DNA of 64,000 nucleotides from Gammaproteobacteria bacterium (GTDB lineage: Bacteria; Pseudomonadota; Gammaproteobacteria; DSM-16500): assembly GCA_013288815.1 (NCBI GenBank), contig JABDBD010000008.1:1-64000 (forward strand), read 5' to 3'. Each line of letters begins with the position of its first letter. The stretch's first letter is position 1. The notes beneath the pieces are model-generated. The model ran no database searches. It worked only from the letters and a program-made list of their open reading frames with translations, and was not told the DNA's origin. Below are positions 27,351-37,200 of this stretch, piece after piece. The translations under genes were made by a program, and so were the position numbers.

Positions 27351-27408
27351 AGGCTGGCTGCACAAAATTTCAATTAAGCACTAAAATCTTAAATATTATT
27401 TCCGTATG

Positions 27409-29454
27409 TCATGCATGATTATGTATATAAGGGCGAATAAGAAATATACTTCCAGCTAATAACAAAAATATCCCTCCAGCTAAACTCACCCAATTCGCCC
27501 AACCACACCCCACAAACTCCGCATCAATTTGATAACGCCCCGCCTCAAGCTTAACCCCAGCAAGCACAAAATTCTGAAACGACAAGCTAGGCAGATAACT
27601 AACGGCCTCTCCATTCACCGTAATTTTTAATAATTTATCATAATAAAATATAGGTAATTGAACGAAAGTCTGGGTTGATACATCAATCATGCAGTGTATG
27701 AGTGTGCCATGTTGTTGGCAATATTTTTTAGTTGTCTGCATAGGCAGAACAGGGGTAGATTCGGGATTGATAAGCCGCAAAGAATCGATGTGAATAGCCT
27801 CGCTAGCGAGGAGAGTATTAATATCAATTTGTGCCATCACAAAATCATTCGGTGTTTGTGGGATAAATTTAGCAATGGGGATTGTCCATTCTACATTTTC
27901 GGATTCTATTTTTTGAGAAACACTGTGGTCACCTAGTTTAAAGGTCAATATAACCGGGAGGCGGATTTTTTTGTTGACGTGACCTTTTAACACTAATTGT
28001 TGGTTAGGTACATTTAAAAAATTATTGGTAGGTAAGAATATTGGTTGGTTTAGTTTTAGAAAATAGTGCGAGGTTATAAATGCCGCTTCGATATTTTTGA
28101 GTGAAATGCCGTAATGATACAGTTCAATGGGATTTTCTAGGTAATTTGTTTCACCGGCGGTTATTTCGGGGTGTTCTGTGAAGTTGAGTGCACGCGTCAA
28201 ACCAGAATCGGTTGTCATTAGCCAAGAGCTGCAGCTCATTCCCAGTAAAACAATGCCGGCGATGACATGACGTGCGTCTAATTTGGAAAATAATTCTAAA
28301 AGAGCAAATGAGAATAAAATACAACCTAGCCACATGGTTTGAGTTAATAGTCGATAAGAAAATTGTGTGATCGTTAAGTATTTTGGTAAGTACGACCAAA
28401 AATTGATGGGTGACCAAGTCGCTACTATCGCAATAAAAATAACGATGAGAGAAGCGATTACAGGTGTTTTAGTCAATTTATTTTTTAACAAAGACGATTG
28501 AAAAATAAAAAAGATGTTCATGCTGATTGCGAAAAGTATCGGCCATCCAATAGAAAGATAGAGAGGAATTTTTAATTCAGTGGGTGATGGTCGTGGGCTA
28601 ACGGCTGCGATTGAAAATAAGCTGGGAAGTGTGGTGAGCCATGAGAATTGATAAGGGTTGAAGATTTGAGAATTGATATTAAGTTTGTTGACGGTTGTCA
28701 ATATGGGTACTAAAAACCATGCAGTCAGGATAAGTGAGTATACGTAAATAAAGCCTAATAAAAAAAGTCGATTGGCTGAAAATGAATTTTTTGACGTTAA
28801 GATAATAAAAAACAATCCTAAAAACAGCGAGGTATAAACAAATGTGATCATGTGTGAAAGAATGAGTGCTGTCCAACAGAGAATACATAGAAAGATAGCC
28901 TGAATTTTAAAGGGATTTTTGAAGATGACGTAATTGTAATAAACCAATGCTGGAATTAAGCATTGCGCGATGGCTTCAGTGAAGTCGCCACGATTGTTAA
29001 TGTTAATCAGTAAATAAGGCGCCGTAATATAAACAATACCAGTCAAAATGCCGATGGATGTTGACGAGGTAAGTTGTTTAGACAATCTAAACATATAGAC
29101 TGCTGCAAAAATTAAAAACCCAAATAACGTTACTTGATAAGAAATAAATGTATTTTTAAACTGTCCTAGCAGCGTAATGACAGCAGCTATGGTAAATGGA
29201 AGTGGTGAGTAAAATTGAAAAAAAGGATTGCGTAATCCTTTACTTTGCCAAGGAGCGATGCGAATAGGAAATTGTTTTTCATGTAGTGCATTGGTTGCTT
29301 CCACAATAGCAGCGACATGATATTTAAAGTCACCTTCTGTTGGAAGATAATTATTTGAAGCGATGGGAGAGAGAATGGTGATTGCAATGATGCTAAACAA
29401 TAATAAAATTAAAATAGATTGAGTTGTAAGAAATTTATTTTTTAAATAATTCAC
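27409..29454 (-). CDS. PTPS-related polytopic membrane protein, copy 1
   Basis: A 681-residue protein with an N-terminal membrane segment, about ten further hydrophobic segments up to about residue 410, a beta-rich soluble region of about 230 residues, and a last C-terminal membrane segment. The early SPIASNNYLP...GDFKYHVA, PFFQFYSPLPFT and INNRGDFTEAIAQCLIP motifs match the membrane family described as 6-pyruvoyl-tetrahydropterin synthase-related, a GT-C-like architecture. Such proteins may be lipid-linked-sugar glycosyltransferases; the acidic residue of the first loop would be the catalytic candidate. It lies 41 bp downstream of a close paralogue (29496-31568) in the same operon. Confidence 0.75.
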   Translation of the reverse strand: MNYLKNKFLTTQSILILLLFSIIAITILSPIASNNYLPTEGDFKYHVAAIVEATNALHEKQFPIRIAPWQSKGLRNPFFQFYSPLPFTIAAVITLLGQFKNTFISYQVTLFGFLIFAAVYMFRLSKQLTSSTSIGILTGIVYITAPYLLININNRGDFTEAIAQCLIPALVYYNYVIFKNPFKIQAIFLCILCWTALILSHMITFVYTSLFLGLFFIILTSKNSFSANRLFLLGFIYVYSLILTAWFLVPILTTVNKLNINSQIFNPYQFSWLTTLPSLFSIAAVSPRPSPTELKIPLYLSIGWPILFAISMNIFFIFQSSLLKNKLTKTPVIASLIVIFIAIVATWSPINFWSYLPKYLTITQFSYRLLTQTMWLGCILFSFALLELFSKLDARHVIAGIVLLGMSCSSWLMTTDSGLTRALNFTEHPEITAGETNYLENPIELYHYGISLKNIEAAFITSHYFLKLNQPIFLPTNNFLNVPNQQLVLKGHVNKKIRLPVILTFKLGDHSVSQKIESENVEWTIPIAKFIPQTPNDFVMAQIDINTLLASEAIHIDSLRLINPESTPVLPMQTTKKYCQQHGTLIHCMIDVSTQTFVQLPIFYYDKLLKITVNGEAVSYLPSLSFQNFVLAGVKLEAGRYQIDAEFVGCGWANWVSLAGGIFLLLAGSIFLIRPYIHNHA

Positions 29455-29495
29455 TTAACAAGTCCTGACAATGCCGATGAATAAGTGTGGTTCCA

Positions 29496-31568
29496 TTATG
29501 TCACGCCATGTTGGAATTGAAAATACCGCTTGATGCGTTCGTGTCTTATTAGCAATGCTAACAGATAGCCAATGAGCAGAATACTTAATAAGGCAGCAGA
29601 AAAGGTGCTGACCCAGTTTGCCCACCTTGTGCCATTAAATTGTATTTGAATAGTATAATCTCCAGCAGCAAGCTTGAGTCCTGCTAGTAAATTATTTTTA
29701 GAATCAATGCTAGGCACGTATGATGAATAATGATGATTTATTTGCACGCTTAATAACTGAGGATAATAATAAAACGGCAATTGTATAAAGCTGGGTTCTG
29801 ATAAGTGTAGCTGACAAACTAAACTATTTTTATTGTCGGCACAAAATGGACGGATAGACAAAGCTGTTAGTAGCGGTTCAATTTTCAAATTTGGAAATCG
29901 AATAGAGTCTATTTTTATAGGTAAATAAAGCAAGAAATTAGGATTGTCTAATGTGAATCGACCAATCAATAATTCATTTCTATCATGAATCAAAGAGCCA
30001 ATGGGAATGTCCCAAGTGAATTTTTTTTCTGTGATGGTTTTGTATGTCATTGCTCCATTGATTTCAAACGCTAGATTCAAAGGGTGGCTAGGTGTAGTTG
30101 ATAACTGACCTGTCAATATAATATGTTGATGTGTCTCATCATTAAAAGCTTGTGAAGATAAAAAAATTGGCTGGTTCAGTTTGAGGAAACCTTCAGTATC
30201 TAACAATGACGTTTCAGCATGTGAGATGGGTTCTTTTGTTTGCAAGACGTGAATGGTATTCATTAGGTAAGCATGCTTTGCAAGGATATCGTGTGCTTCC
30301 ATGATTTTTTGGGTAGATAATGATTCAGTGTTATTTGTTGCAATCCATGAGTGGTTACATAATCCGATAATACAAATCCCAATTGCGACATGGCGCACAT
30401 CTACTTTTCTAAATACAGCTAATAAGGAAAGTGCAAATAATAAAGATCCTATCCACATGGTTTGTGTTAATAATCGATACGGAAATTGGATACTTTGCAA
30501 TGGTGCAGGAAGATATATCCAGAAATTAAAAGGTGAGCAAATAGCAGCGATGACAGTGAACATGAGTAGTAAGGCTATTATTTTTAATTTTATATTATTT
30601 TTCTCTTTTTGAAAAAAACTTATGATATTTGTCACAATTGCAAACAAGAAAACCCATCCTATTGAAAGACAAATTGGAAAAGCATGTTCAGAATCAAATG
30701 CATTCGGTGAGAGCAGCGTAGATAAGTGGGTCAAGCTAGCATTTTTAAATGAGCCGCTTAATTGTGATTTCATATTAAGGCTGTCAATCAGAAAATACAT
30801 GGGTTGTAAATACCACATATCAATTAGGCAAGCGTAAACATAAATAATGCCTAATAGGATCAGACGATTAAATTTAGATATGTTATTTATCGTTAAAAAA
30901 AGAAAAAATAATCCTAAAAAAAAGGAGAAATAAATAAATGTGAGTATGTGAGTTAATGCTAATATGCTCCACGCAACGATGTTGAGTGCGATGGAAAAAA
31001 AAGTGAGTCTCTCACAGAAAACTTTATAGCTATAATACAGGGTAAAAGGTATTAAGCATTGTGCTATAGCTTCAGTGAAATCGCCTCGTGTATTGATATT
31101 AATAAGTAAGTAAGGTGAAAATAAATAAGCGACACTGGCCAATAAGCCGATGTGTTCGGACTTTGTTAGCAAGGTAATGAATCGAAACATGAAACATCCA
31201 GCAAAGATTAGTGCCAGACAAATAACTAACTTAAGAACGAAAAAAGCATTTTGAAAATTCCCTATTGTGTCAATAAAAGCTGCAACCGTATAGGGTAGTG
31301 GGGAGTAAAATTGAAAATAAGGATTTCCTGAAATATTGGCGCTAGAAGGGATGGTTCGAATAGGAAACTGACCGGAAGCGAGTGCCATTTTTGCTTCGAC
31401 TATCGCTGATACGTGATCTCTAAAATCCATTGCGGCAGGTAGGTAGTCATTCGATGCAATGGGCGCAAGTAATGAAAGAGCGATAGCGCCAAACAACAGT
31501 AGTAACAAGATTTTCTTTTTAATACTATATAGCTCATATAAGGAAAGGAAGTTTAATCTGGTACGCAT
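29496..31568 (-). CDS. PTPS-related polytopic membrane protein, copy 2
   Basis: A 690-residue paralogue of the neighbouring 27409-29454 protein. The same landmarks appear in order: SPIASNDYLPAAMDFRDHV, PYFQFYSPLPYTVAA, INTRGDFTEAIAQCLIPF, then a polytopic middle, a beta-rich soluble region ending in LAGLKLAAGDYTIQIQF, and one final membrane segment near the C-terminus. The tandem arrangement suggests duplication followed by divergence, perhaps for two glycosyl acceptors. The upstream GT4 gene overlaps its start by 16 bp, so the three genes form one minus-strand operon. A GT-C-like transferase role is inferred from family and topology and not from a characterised homologue. Confidence 0.75.
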   Translation of the reverse strand: MRTRLNFLSLYELYSIKKKILLLLLFGAIALSLLAPIASNDYLPAAMDFRDHVSAIVEAKMALASGQFPIRTIPSSANISGNPYFQFYSPLPYTVAAFIDTIGNFQNAFFVLKLVICLALIFAGCFMFRFITLLTKSEHIGLLASVAYLFSPYLLININTRGDFTEAIAQCLIPFTLYYSYKVFCERLTFFSIALNIVAWSILALTHILTFIYFSFFLGLFFLFLTINNISKFNRLILLGIIYVYACLIDMWYLQPMYFLIDSLNMKSQLSGSFKNASLTHLSTLLSPNAFDSEHAFPICLSIGWVFLFAIVTNIISFFQKEKNNIKLKIIALLLMFTVIAAICSPFNFWIYLPAPLQSIQFPYRLLTQTMWIGSLLFALSLLAVFRKVDVRHVAIGICIIGLCNHSWIATNNTESLSTQKIMEAHDILAKHAYLMNTIHVLQTKEPISHAETSLLDTEGFLKLNQPIFLSSQAFNDETHQHIILTGQLSTTPSHPLNLAFEINGAMTYKTITEKKFTWDIPIGSLIHDRNELLIGRFTLDNPNFLLYLPIKIDSIRFPNLKIEPLLTALSIRPFCADNKNSLVCQLHLSEPSFIQLPFYYYPQLLSVQINHHYSSYVPSIDSKNNLLAGLKLAAGDYTIQIQFNGTRWANWVSTFSAALLSILLIGYLLALLIRHERIKRYFQFQHGVT

Positions 31569-32701
31569 AATAATTGATTGTCCTTAAAGTGCTTCATCTT
31601 GTCCTTAACAAATTTTTTAAATTTTTCTTGAAACGTCTGAGATGAAAATTGACTAGCCTGTTGGACGCAATTTTGCAGCGTAAAGACATGTTGATTTCGT
31701 TCAAATTCATCGACAGCGTCACAGATGGATTGAATGGTTTGTTCAGCAAAAAATATTCCAGTTGGATTGGTTTGATTTAACCCTCTTACAGTTTCTAACG
31801 CACCGCCTTTTCCATAGGCAATCACGGGAGTTCCGCAAGCTTGAGCTTCAACAGGCACTAAGCCAAAATCTTCTTCTGCTGCAAAGAGTATGGCTTTAGC
31901 GCGTTGCATATAATAAATCAATGTTTCTGTTGGTTGATAACCCAGTATTTCGATATTTTTTGTTGCTTTACTTTGTACTTTTTTGAAATCAGGGCCAGAG
32001 CCAATGACGATCAGTTTTTTATCGGGCATATTTGCAAAGCTCTCGACGAGTAAATCCATTTTTTTATAGGGAACTAAGCGAGATGCAATCAAATAAAAAT
32101 CGTCTTTTTGCTGGTGCGGTGTAAATAATTCTAGATTAACAGCGGGATAGATGACCTCTGCCTCCCGTCGGTAAGTTTTCCAAATTCTGCGAGCAATAAA
32201 GTGGGAATTCGCTGCAAAGTAATCGACCCCATTGCTGGTGCGCTGATCCCATAAACGCATTTTGTGGAGGATAAATTTGGCAATGTATCCTTTGGGTCCT
32301 GTTGTTAACCCGCTTTCCTTGAGATATTGATGTTGCATATCCCAAGCATAACGCATGGGTGAGTGTATGTAGCTAATATGAATTTGGTCAGGCCCTGTAA
32401 TCACACCTTTGGCGATGGCATGGGAGCTTGAAATAATTAAGTCATAGTGTGATAAATCAAGTTGCTCTATGGCTAATGGCATTAACGGTAAATAAGATCG
32501 GTAATGCTTTTTAGCGAAAGGTAGTTGTTGTATAAAAGAGGTGGTGACTTCTTTGTTTAAGATGAACCCTCTATCCTTGGGTTCTACAAAATCAATGAGC
32601 GCAAACAAGTCTGCATTTGGGTAACATTGAAGCAATTCCCCCAAAAAACGCTCTGCCCCGGCTAACGTGACTAACCAATCACAAACTATCGCAATTTTCA
32701 T
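31553..32701 (-). CDS. Family 4 glycosyltransferase (WbaZ-like)
   Basis: A 382-residue GT-B enzyme from the ATG at 32701, chosen because MKIAIVCDWLVTLAGAERFL is the normal N-terminus of the family; a longer frame to 32755 is open but adds unlike residues. HISYIHSPMRYAWDMQ is typical of the mannosyl/rhamnosyl WbaZ group, and AAEEDFGLVPVEAQACGTPVIAYG is the C-terminal nucleotide-sugar-binding motif with the EX7E glutamates. It should add a hexose to the lipid-linked repeat on the cytoplasmic face. It overlaps the next gene by 16 bp and is divergent from the WcaJ-type gene with about 64 bp between starts, which must hold both promoters. Confidence 0.88.
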   Translation of the reverse strand: MKIAIVCDWLVTLAGAERFLGELLQCYPNADLFALIDFVEPKDRGFILNKEVTTSFIQQLPFAKKHYRSYLPLMPLAIEQLDLSHYDLIISSSHAIAKGVITGPDQIHISYIHSPMRYAWDMQHQYLKESGLTTGPKGYIAKFILHKMRLWDQRTSNGVDYFAANSHFIARRIWKTYRREAEVIYPAVNLELFTPHQQKDDFYLIASRLVPYKKMDLLVESFANMPDKKLIVIGSGPDFKKVQSKATKNIEILGYQPTETLIYYMQRAKAILFAAEEDFGLVPVEAQACGTPVIAYGKGGALETVRGLNQTNPTGIFFAEQTIQSICDAVDEFERNQHVFTLQNCVQQASQFSSQTFQEKFKKFVKDKMKHFKDNQLLCVPD

Positions 32702-32765
32702 ACGTTTATCTTTTGCCAAAGTGATATAGAATACCATAATATCGTCAACTACCATAAGTGTTTAT

Positions 32766-34181
32766 ATGTTACCCAGAGGTTTGCTTAAAGAATACTCTAA
32801 ACCATTAGCTATCCTGCTTCGCGGTCTTGATATGGCCGCGGTGGTTGCGGCTGGCTTAATGGCTTTTTATTACAAGTTTGGGAATTTTCAGCTTCCTTCT
32901 CGCTATGTGACAGCATTAGCGATTGGTGCTTTATTTACGCTGAGTGTTTTTTCGTTTTTTCGAATCTATGAATCGATACGAGGCAAAAGTTTTTGGCATC
33001 ACATGAGTGTGTTGATTCAAGCTATCTTCTTTGTATTGGTTTTGTTGGCAGGGCTTGCCTTTATTACAAAAACGGGTGAGCGTTTCTCGCGTGAATGGTA
33101 CTTGTATTGGGCGATGTTATCCGTTTCGCTGTTGTTACTATTTCGCTGTAGTTTATTAATATTTTTACGTTTGATGCGGTCTAACCGATGGAATGAACGA
33201 CGCGTTGTCATTATCGGTGCGGGTGATTTGGGTGCAAAACTGGCAGATACATTGCATCATGCGTTATGGACTGGATTTCGAATTTTAGCGATTTTTGATG
33301 ATCATCCTGAAGATAAGCCTAAGGTGATTTGTGGAATTCCAGTTACGCGGACTCCGAATGAGCTGAGTGTTTATCTCAAAGAAGCAAAAGAAAGTGTTGA
33401 TGAGTTATGGATAGCATTGCCGCTCAGTGCTGAAGAAAGAGTCAAAACTCTTTTGCACGAATTAAGACATCATACCGTGGCTATTCGTTTTGTATTGGAT
33501 ATTTTTGGAATGGGCTTGTTTAATCATACTGTAACTGATTTGGCGGGCTTTCCAGCATTAAATTTAAATTCGTCTCCTATGGTGGGTGTGAATCGATTAT
33601 TAAAAGCAGTAGAAGACAGGATATTGGCTGCGCTTATCTTGATTCTGATTAGTCCTATATTTTTTCTGATAGCTATGTTAGTAAAATGCACGTCATCAGG
33701 GCCTGTGTTCTTTAAACAATTGCGTCATGGATGGGATGGCCGTGTAATTAAAGTTTATAAATTTCGGACTATGGTTCAGCATCATGAGCCAGAAGGGCAA
33801 ATCACGCAAGCGACAACGAACGATGCTCGTGTCACAATGGTTGGGAAGTTTTTACGTAAAACAAGTTTAGATGAGTTGCCGCAATTTATTAATGTACTGC
33901 AAGGACGTATGTCTATCGTGGGCCCGAGGCCTCATGCGGTATCTCACAATGAATTTTATAAAGACTCAATCAAAGCATATATGCAGCGTCACAAAGTTAA
34001 ACCGGGCATCACAGGCTGGGCGCAGGTCAATGGCTGGCGCGGTGAAACGGATACGCTGAATAAAATGGAAAAACGTGTAGAGTATGACTTATATTACATA
34101 GAGCATTGGTCGTTGGCGTTTGATTTAAAGATTATTTTTCTGACCCTGTTCAGGGGATTTGTTAATCAAAATGCATACTAA
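32766..34181 (+). CDS. Undecaprenyl-phosphate sugar phosphotransferase (WcaJ-type), initiates repeat unit
   Basis: A 471-residue polyisoprenyl-phosphate hexose-1-phosphate transferase. Four N-terminal membrane segments are followed by a Rossmann-like cytoplasmic domain (VVIIGAGDLGAKLAD) and, after a further hydrophobic segment (about residues 285-305), the catalytic domain with KFRTMVQHHEPEG, RKTSLDELPQFINVLQGRMS, VGPRPHAVSHNE and KPGITGWAQVNGWRGETDT. The length and order match WcaJ of colanic acid synthesis, which transfers glucose-1-phosphate to undecaprenyl phosphate. It therefore likely makes the first lipid-linked sugar for the products of this locus. It is divergent from the GT4 operon and stands as the last clear polysaccharide gene. 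Confidence 0.93.
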   Translation: MLPRGLLKEYSKPLAILLRGLDMAAVVAAGLMAFYYKFGNFQLPSRYVTALAIGALFTLSVFSFFRIYESIRGKSFWHHMSVLIQAIFFVLVLLAGLAFITKTGERFSREWYLYWAMLSVSLLLLFRCSLLIFLRLMRSNRWNERRVVIIGAGDLGAKLADTLHHALWTGFRILAIFDDHPEDKPKVICGIPVTRTPNELSVYLKEAKESVDELWIALPLSAEERVKTLLHELRHHTVAIRFVLDIFGMGLFNHTVTDLAGFPALNLNSSPMVGVNRLLKAVEDRILAALILILISPIFFLIAMLVKCTSSGPVFFKQLRHGWDGRVIKVYKFRTMVQHHEPEGQITQATTNDARVTMVGKFLRKTSLDELPQFINVLQGRMSIVGPRPHAVSHNEFYKDSIKAYMQRHKVKPGITGWAQVNGWRGETDTLNKMEKRVEYDLYYIEHWSLAFDLKIIFLTLFRGFVNQNAY

Positions 34182-34237
34182 ATTTAATATCCAACTGTAA
34201 AAATCTAAAAAACTCATAATTATTTAAGGTATTGTTT

Positions 34238-37200
34238 ATGGCTGACGCAACCGCCGTGATGGAAAATGAAGAACAATCCTTGCAAGGTCATATAGAGGGC
34301 TTGTTACAAACATATAATGAACAGCCGCTGCTTCATCAGCGTATTATGCAAATTAGAGCATTATCATTTTATACGACTCGTAAAACAGATTTTACCAATT
34401 GCATAATGAAAACTGGTTTGGTGACAGAAGATAATAAAAAGCTGAATTCACAGAACTTGAATTCCATCCTGCAAGCGTTATTTTCGGAGGATTTATTAAC
34501 AGAGGATTATAATTGCAATCCTGACATTATTCATGAATTGTCACAAATAGCTGTTGATGATCGTAATCCGCATGCCAAATCTAATATAACTATCGTTAAT
34601 AGTTTTATTCACATTGATCAATATAATCTGCGTCAAATGGAAGAACAGATTCTGCGAAAAGCTCATATTGCAATGCACACGAATGATGCCACATTTTTTT
34701 TGAGTGAAAAAATGAAAAATGTGAGTGAGTATGACTTAATGATGCGAGCATTAACGCAAGTTATCTATATGGATATAGTGGATATGAATTGGGTGAAAAC
34801 ACGGCATCCCATTATTCAAGCTTTTCTTTGCGGTATAAAGTTACAGGGTTATTTCACCGGCTTTTTCGCTATGTCTCCAGATGTGCTGGATTGGGTGCTG
34901 TTTTACGTATCCTTGAATCAGAATAGCTCTTTTGTATCTATTCTTGATTCTGTTCCATTGCTTCAAAGTCGTTTTTTACAGTTTGATGTTTCTATGGGGC
35001 TCATAGATCAAGCAAAGCAGAAATGTCGTGCTTTATCAGATCAACATTTTTGTCAGCAAGAGACGCTAGGAACGTTGGCTTTTTTTGATGGCGATTATGT
35101 TTCGGCAGCCCAGTATTATGATAATGCAAGAAAACAGTTTAAACAGTTGTTTCGTGAAGATACCTGGTTTGCCGCTAATCTGCATGGGGTCTTTTATATA
35201 TTAGCGTTGATTCATCAAGAAAATTTCCAGATGGCGCTGGCTACGATTGCGCATTTAAGATCAAAAAAACTCAATATCTTTGGGGTGTTGCCTGATATTT
35301 TAGAAGTGATCTTGCAATTAAAGCGAGGAGATCGGACTCATGCAGAAGAGAAGTGCTATAGCGTTTGTCGTGAGATAAAACCTTATGTTGAAACAATACC
35401 AATGATGCATGCACTGGTAGCTTGGACAAGCTTCTTGCTTGATCCTCAGATACTAAAGAAAAAAAATAGTTATGCTGAGTATGAGAAACAATTTTTTGAT
35501 TATAGCGAGCTACATCATTATGTTGCGGCCCAATTGTATGCAGAGATAATGCTTGCAGAAGATGAAGATGATCCAAGATGCTTGGATTTCTTCGAGACGA
35601 TTTCTCCCTATGGCTCATTTCGTTTTTTGAATTTGGTGCCTGTTAAACAACCCTGGGAGTATGCAATTGATCAACTTCAAAAAGTGATATTGGCTAAACC
35701 CGAAAATTCACAAGTAGCTGTGCTTCAGGATAAGCGCTTAGTCTGGTTTGTTGATCCTGATAATGTTTCCATTCACATAGCAGAACAAAAATGCCGGAAA
35801 AATGGCAAATGGACAGATGGAAAAGCTGTTGCGCTTAAGCGGTTGTATCATGGTGACTCATCTCTAAATTATTTAACAAATCAGGATGTGACGGCTATAA
35901 AGCAGGGCCTGAGGTGCGAGGTACATGGCTGGTATAATCAAGAGGAATATTCTTGGGATGATCGTCATACCTTGAAGGCGCTTCTCGGTCATCCGTTAGT
36001 TCTTCATGCGAAGAATCCAGAAATCCATATAGAGCTTGTGCAAGGTGAGGTTGAGCTGCAAGTAGAAAAAAAAGAGAAGGGATATTTTTTATCGTTAGCA
36101 CATCACAGCAAGCATCCGCGAATTTTTTTAGAAAAAGAAACGGCTAATCGATATAGGGTGATTGATTTTTCTGAGGAAGCAGTTGCTATTAGCAATATTA
36201 TTTCTGAGCGTGGCTTGATGGTCCCAGTGAATGCAAAAGAAAAAGTACTGGAAATTGTTCAGAATGCTAAAAGTAATATCCGAATACACTCTGATATAGA
36301 AGAAGATAATCTGCTGGCTATTGCCGGAAATACAAATTGCTGCATTCATTTGCTACCTGTGCGTGATGGTTTGAAAATTAATATTTGGATAAGACCGTTT
36401 GAAGATCAAGGTCCCTATTGTCGAGCGGGACATGGACAAGCTAGTATTATTTCAATTGTGCATTCTGACAATGGAGATGTTAGACAAAAAGCGATTCGAA
36501 ATTTTGAGGAAGAAAAAAATAGTGTAATGACTCTGCTGAGACACTGTCCTACTTTGTTAGAATTAGACGAACATTCTGATGAATGGCATATCGAATCGAT
36601 TGAAAAATGTTTAGAGGTGTTGTTAGAGTTAGATGAATACAAAAAAAATAATCAGATCCATGTCGAATGGCCAAAAGGGCAAACATTAAAATTAAAACAA
36701 GCGGTGAGTTTTGATAATCTTTCATTGTCGATTAAAGGAAATCAGTATTGGTTTGAGTATGATGGGCAAGTGCAGCTAGATCATAACCAAGCACTTGATA
36801 TGAAAAATTTATTGGATTTATTGCAGCAAGATAATGGTCGGTTTATTAAATTAGCCGATGGAGAATTTATTGCTCTCGCTGCAAATTTTAAAAAACAATT
36901 AGAAGAGCTGAAAGCGATTTCTGAGGGAAATAAAATCTATCATCTGGGTGCAGGTGTGCTGAGGGAGATAGCAGAAGAATCCGGTCAAATTAAAGTGGAC
37001 AAGAAATGGAAATTGCATCTTGAAAAATTACAAGCTATGGAAAAACACCATCCTGCAGTTCCTTCTACTTTACAGGCAACGTTGAGAGATTATCAGGTAG
37101 AAGGATTTGCTTATTTATCCAGATTGGCTCATTGGGGCATTGGAGCTTGTCTTGCGGATGATATGGGTTTGGGAAAGACAGTTCAGGCAATCGCATTGCT

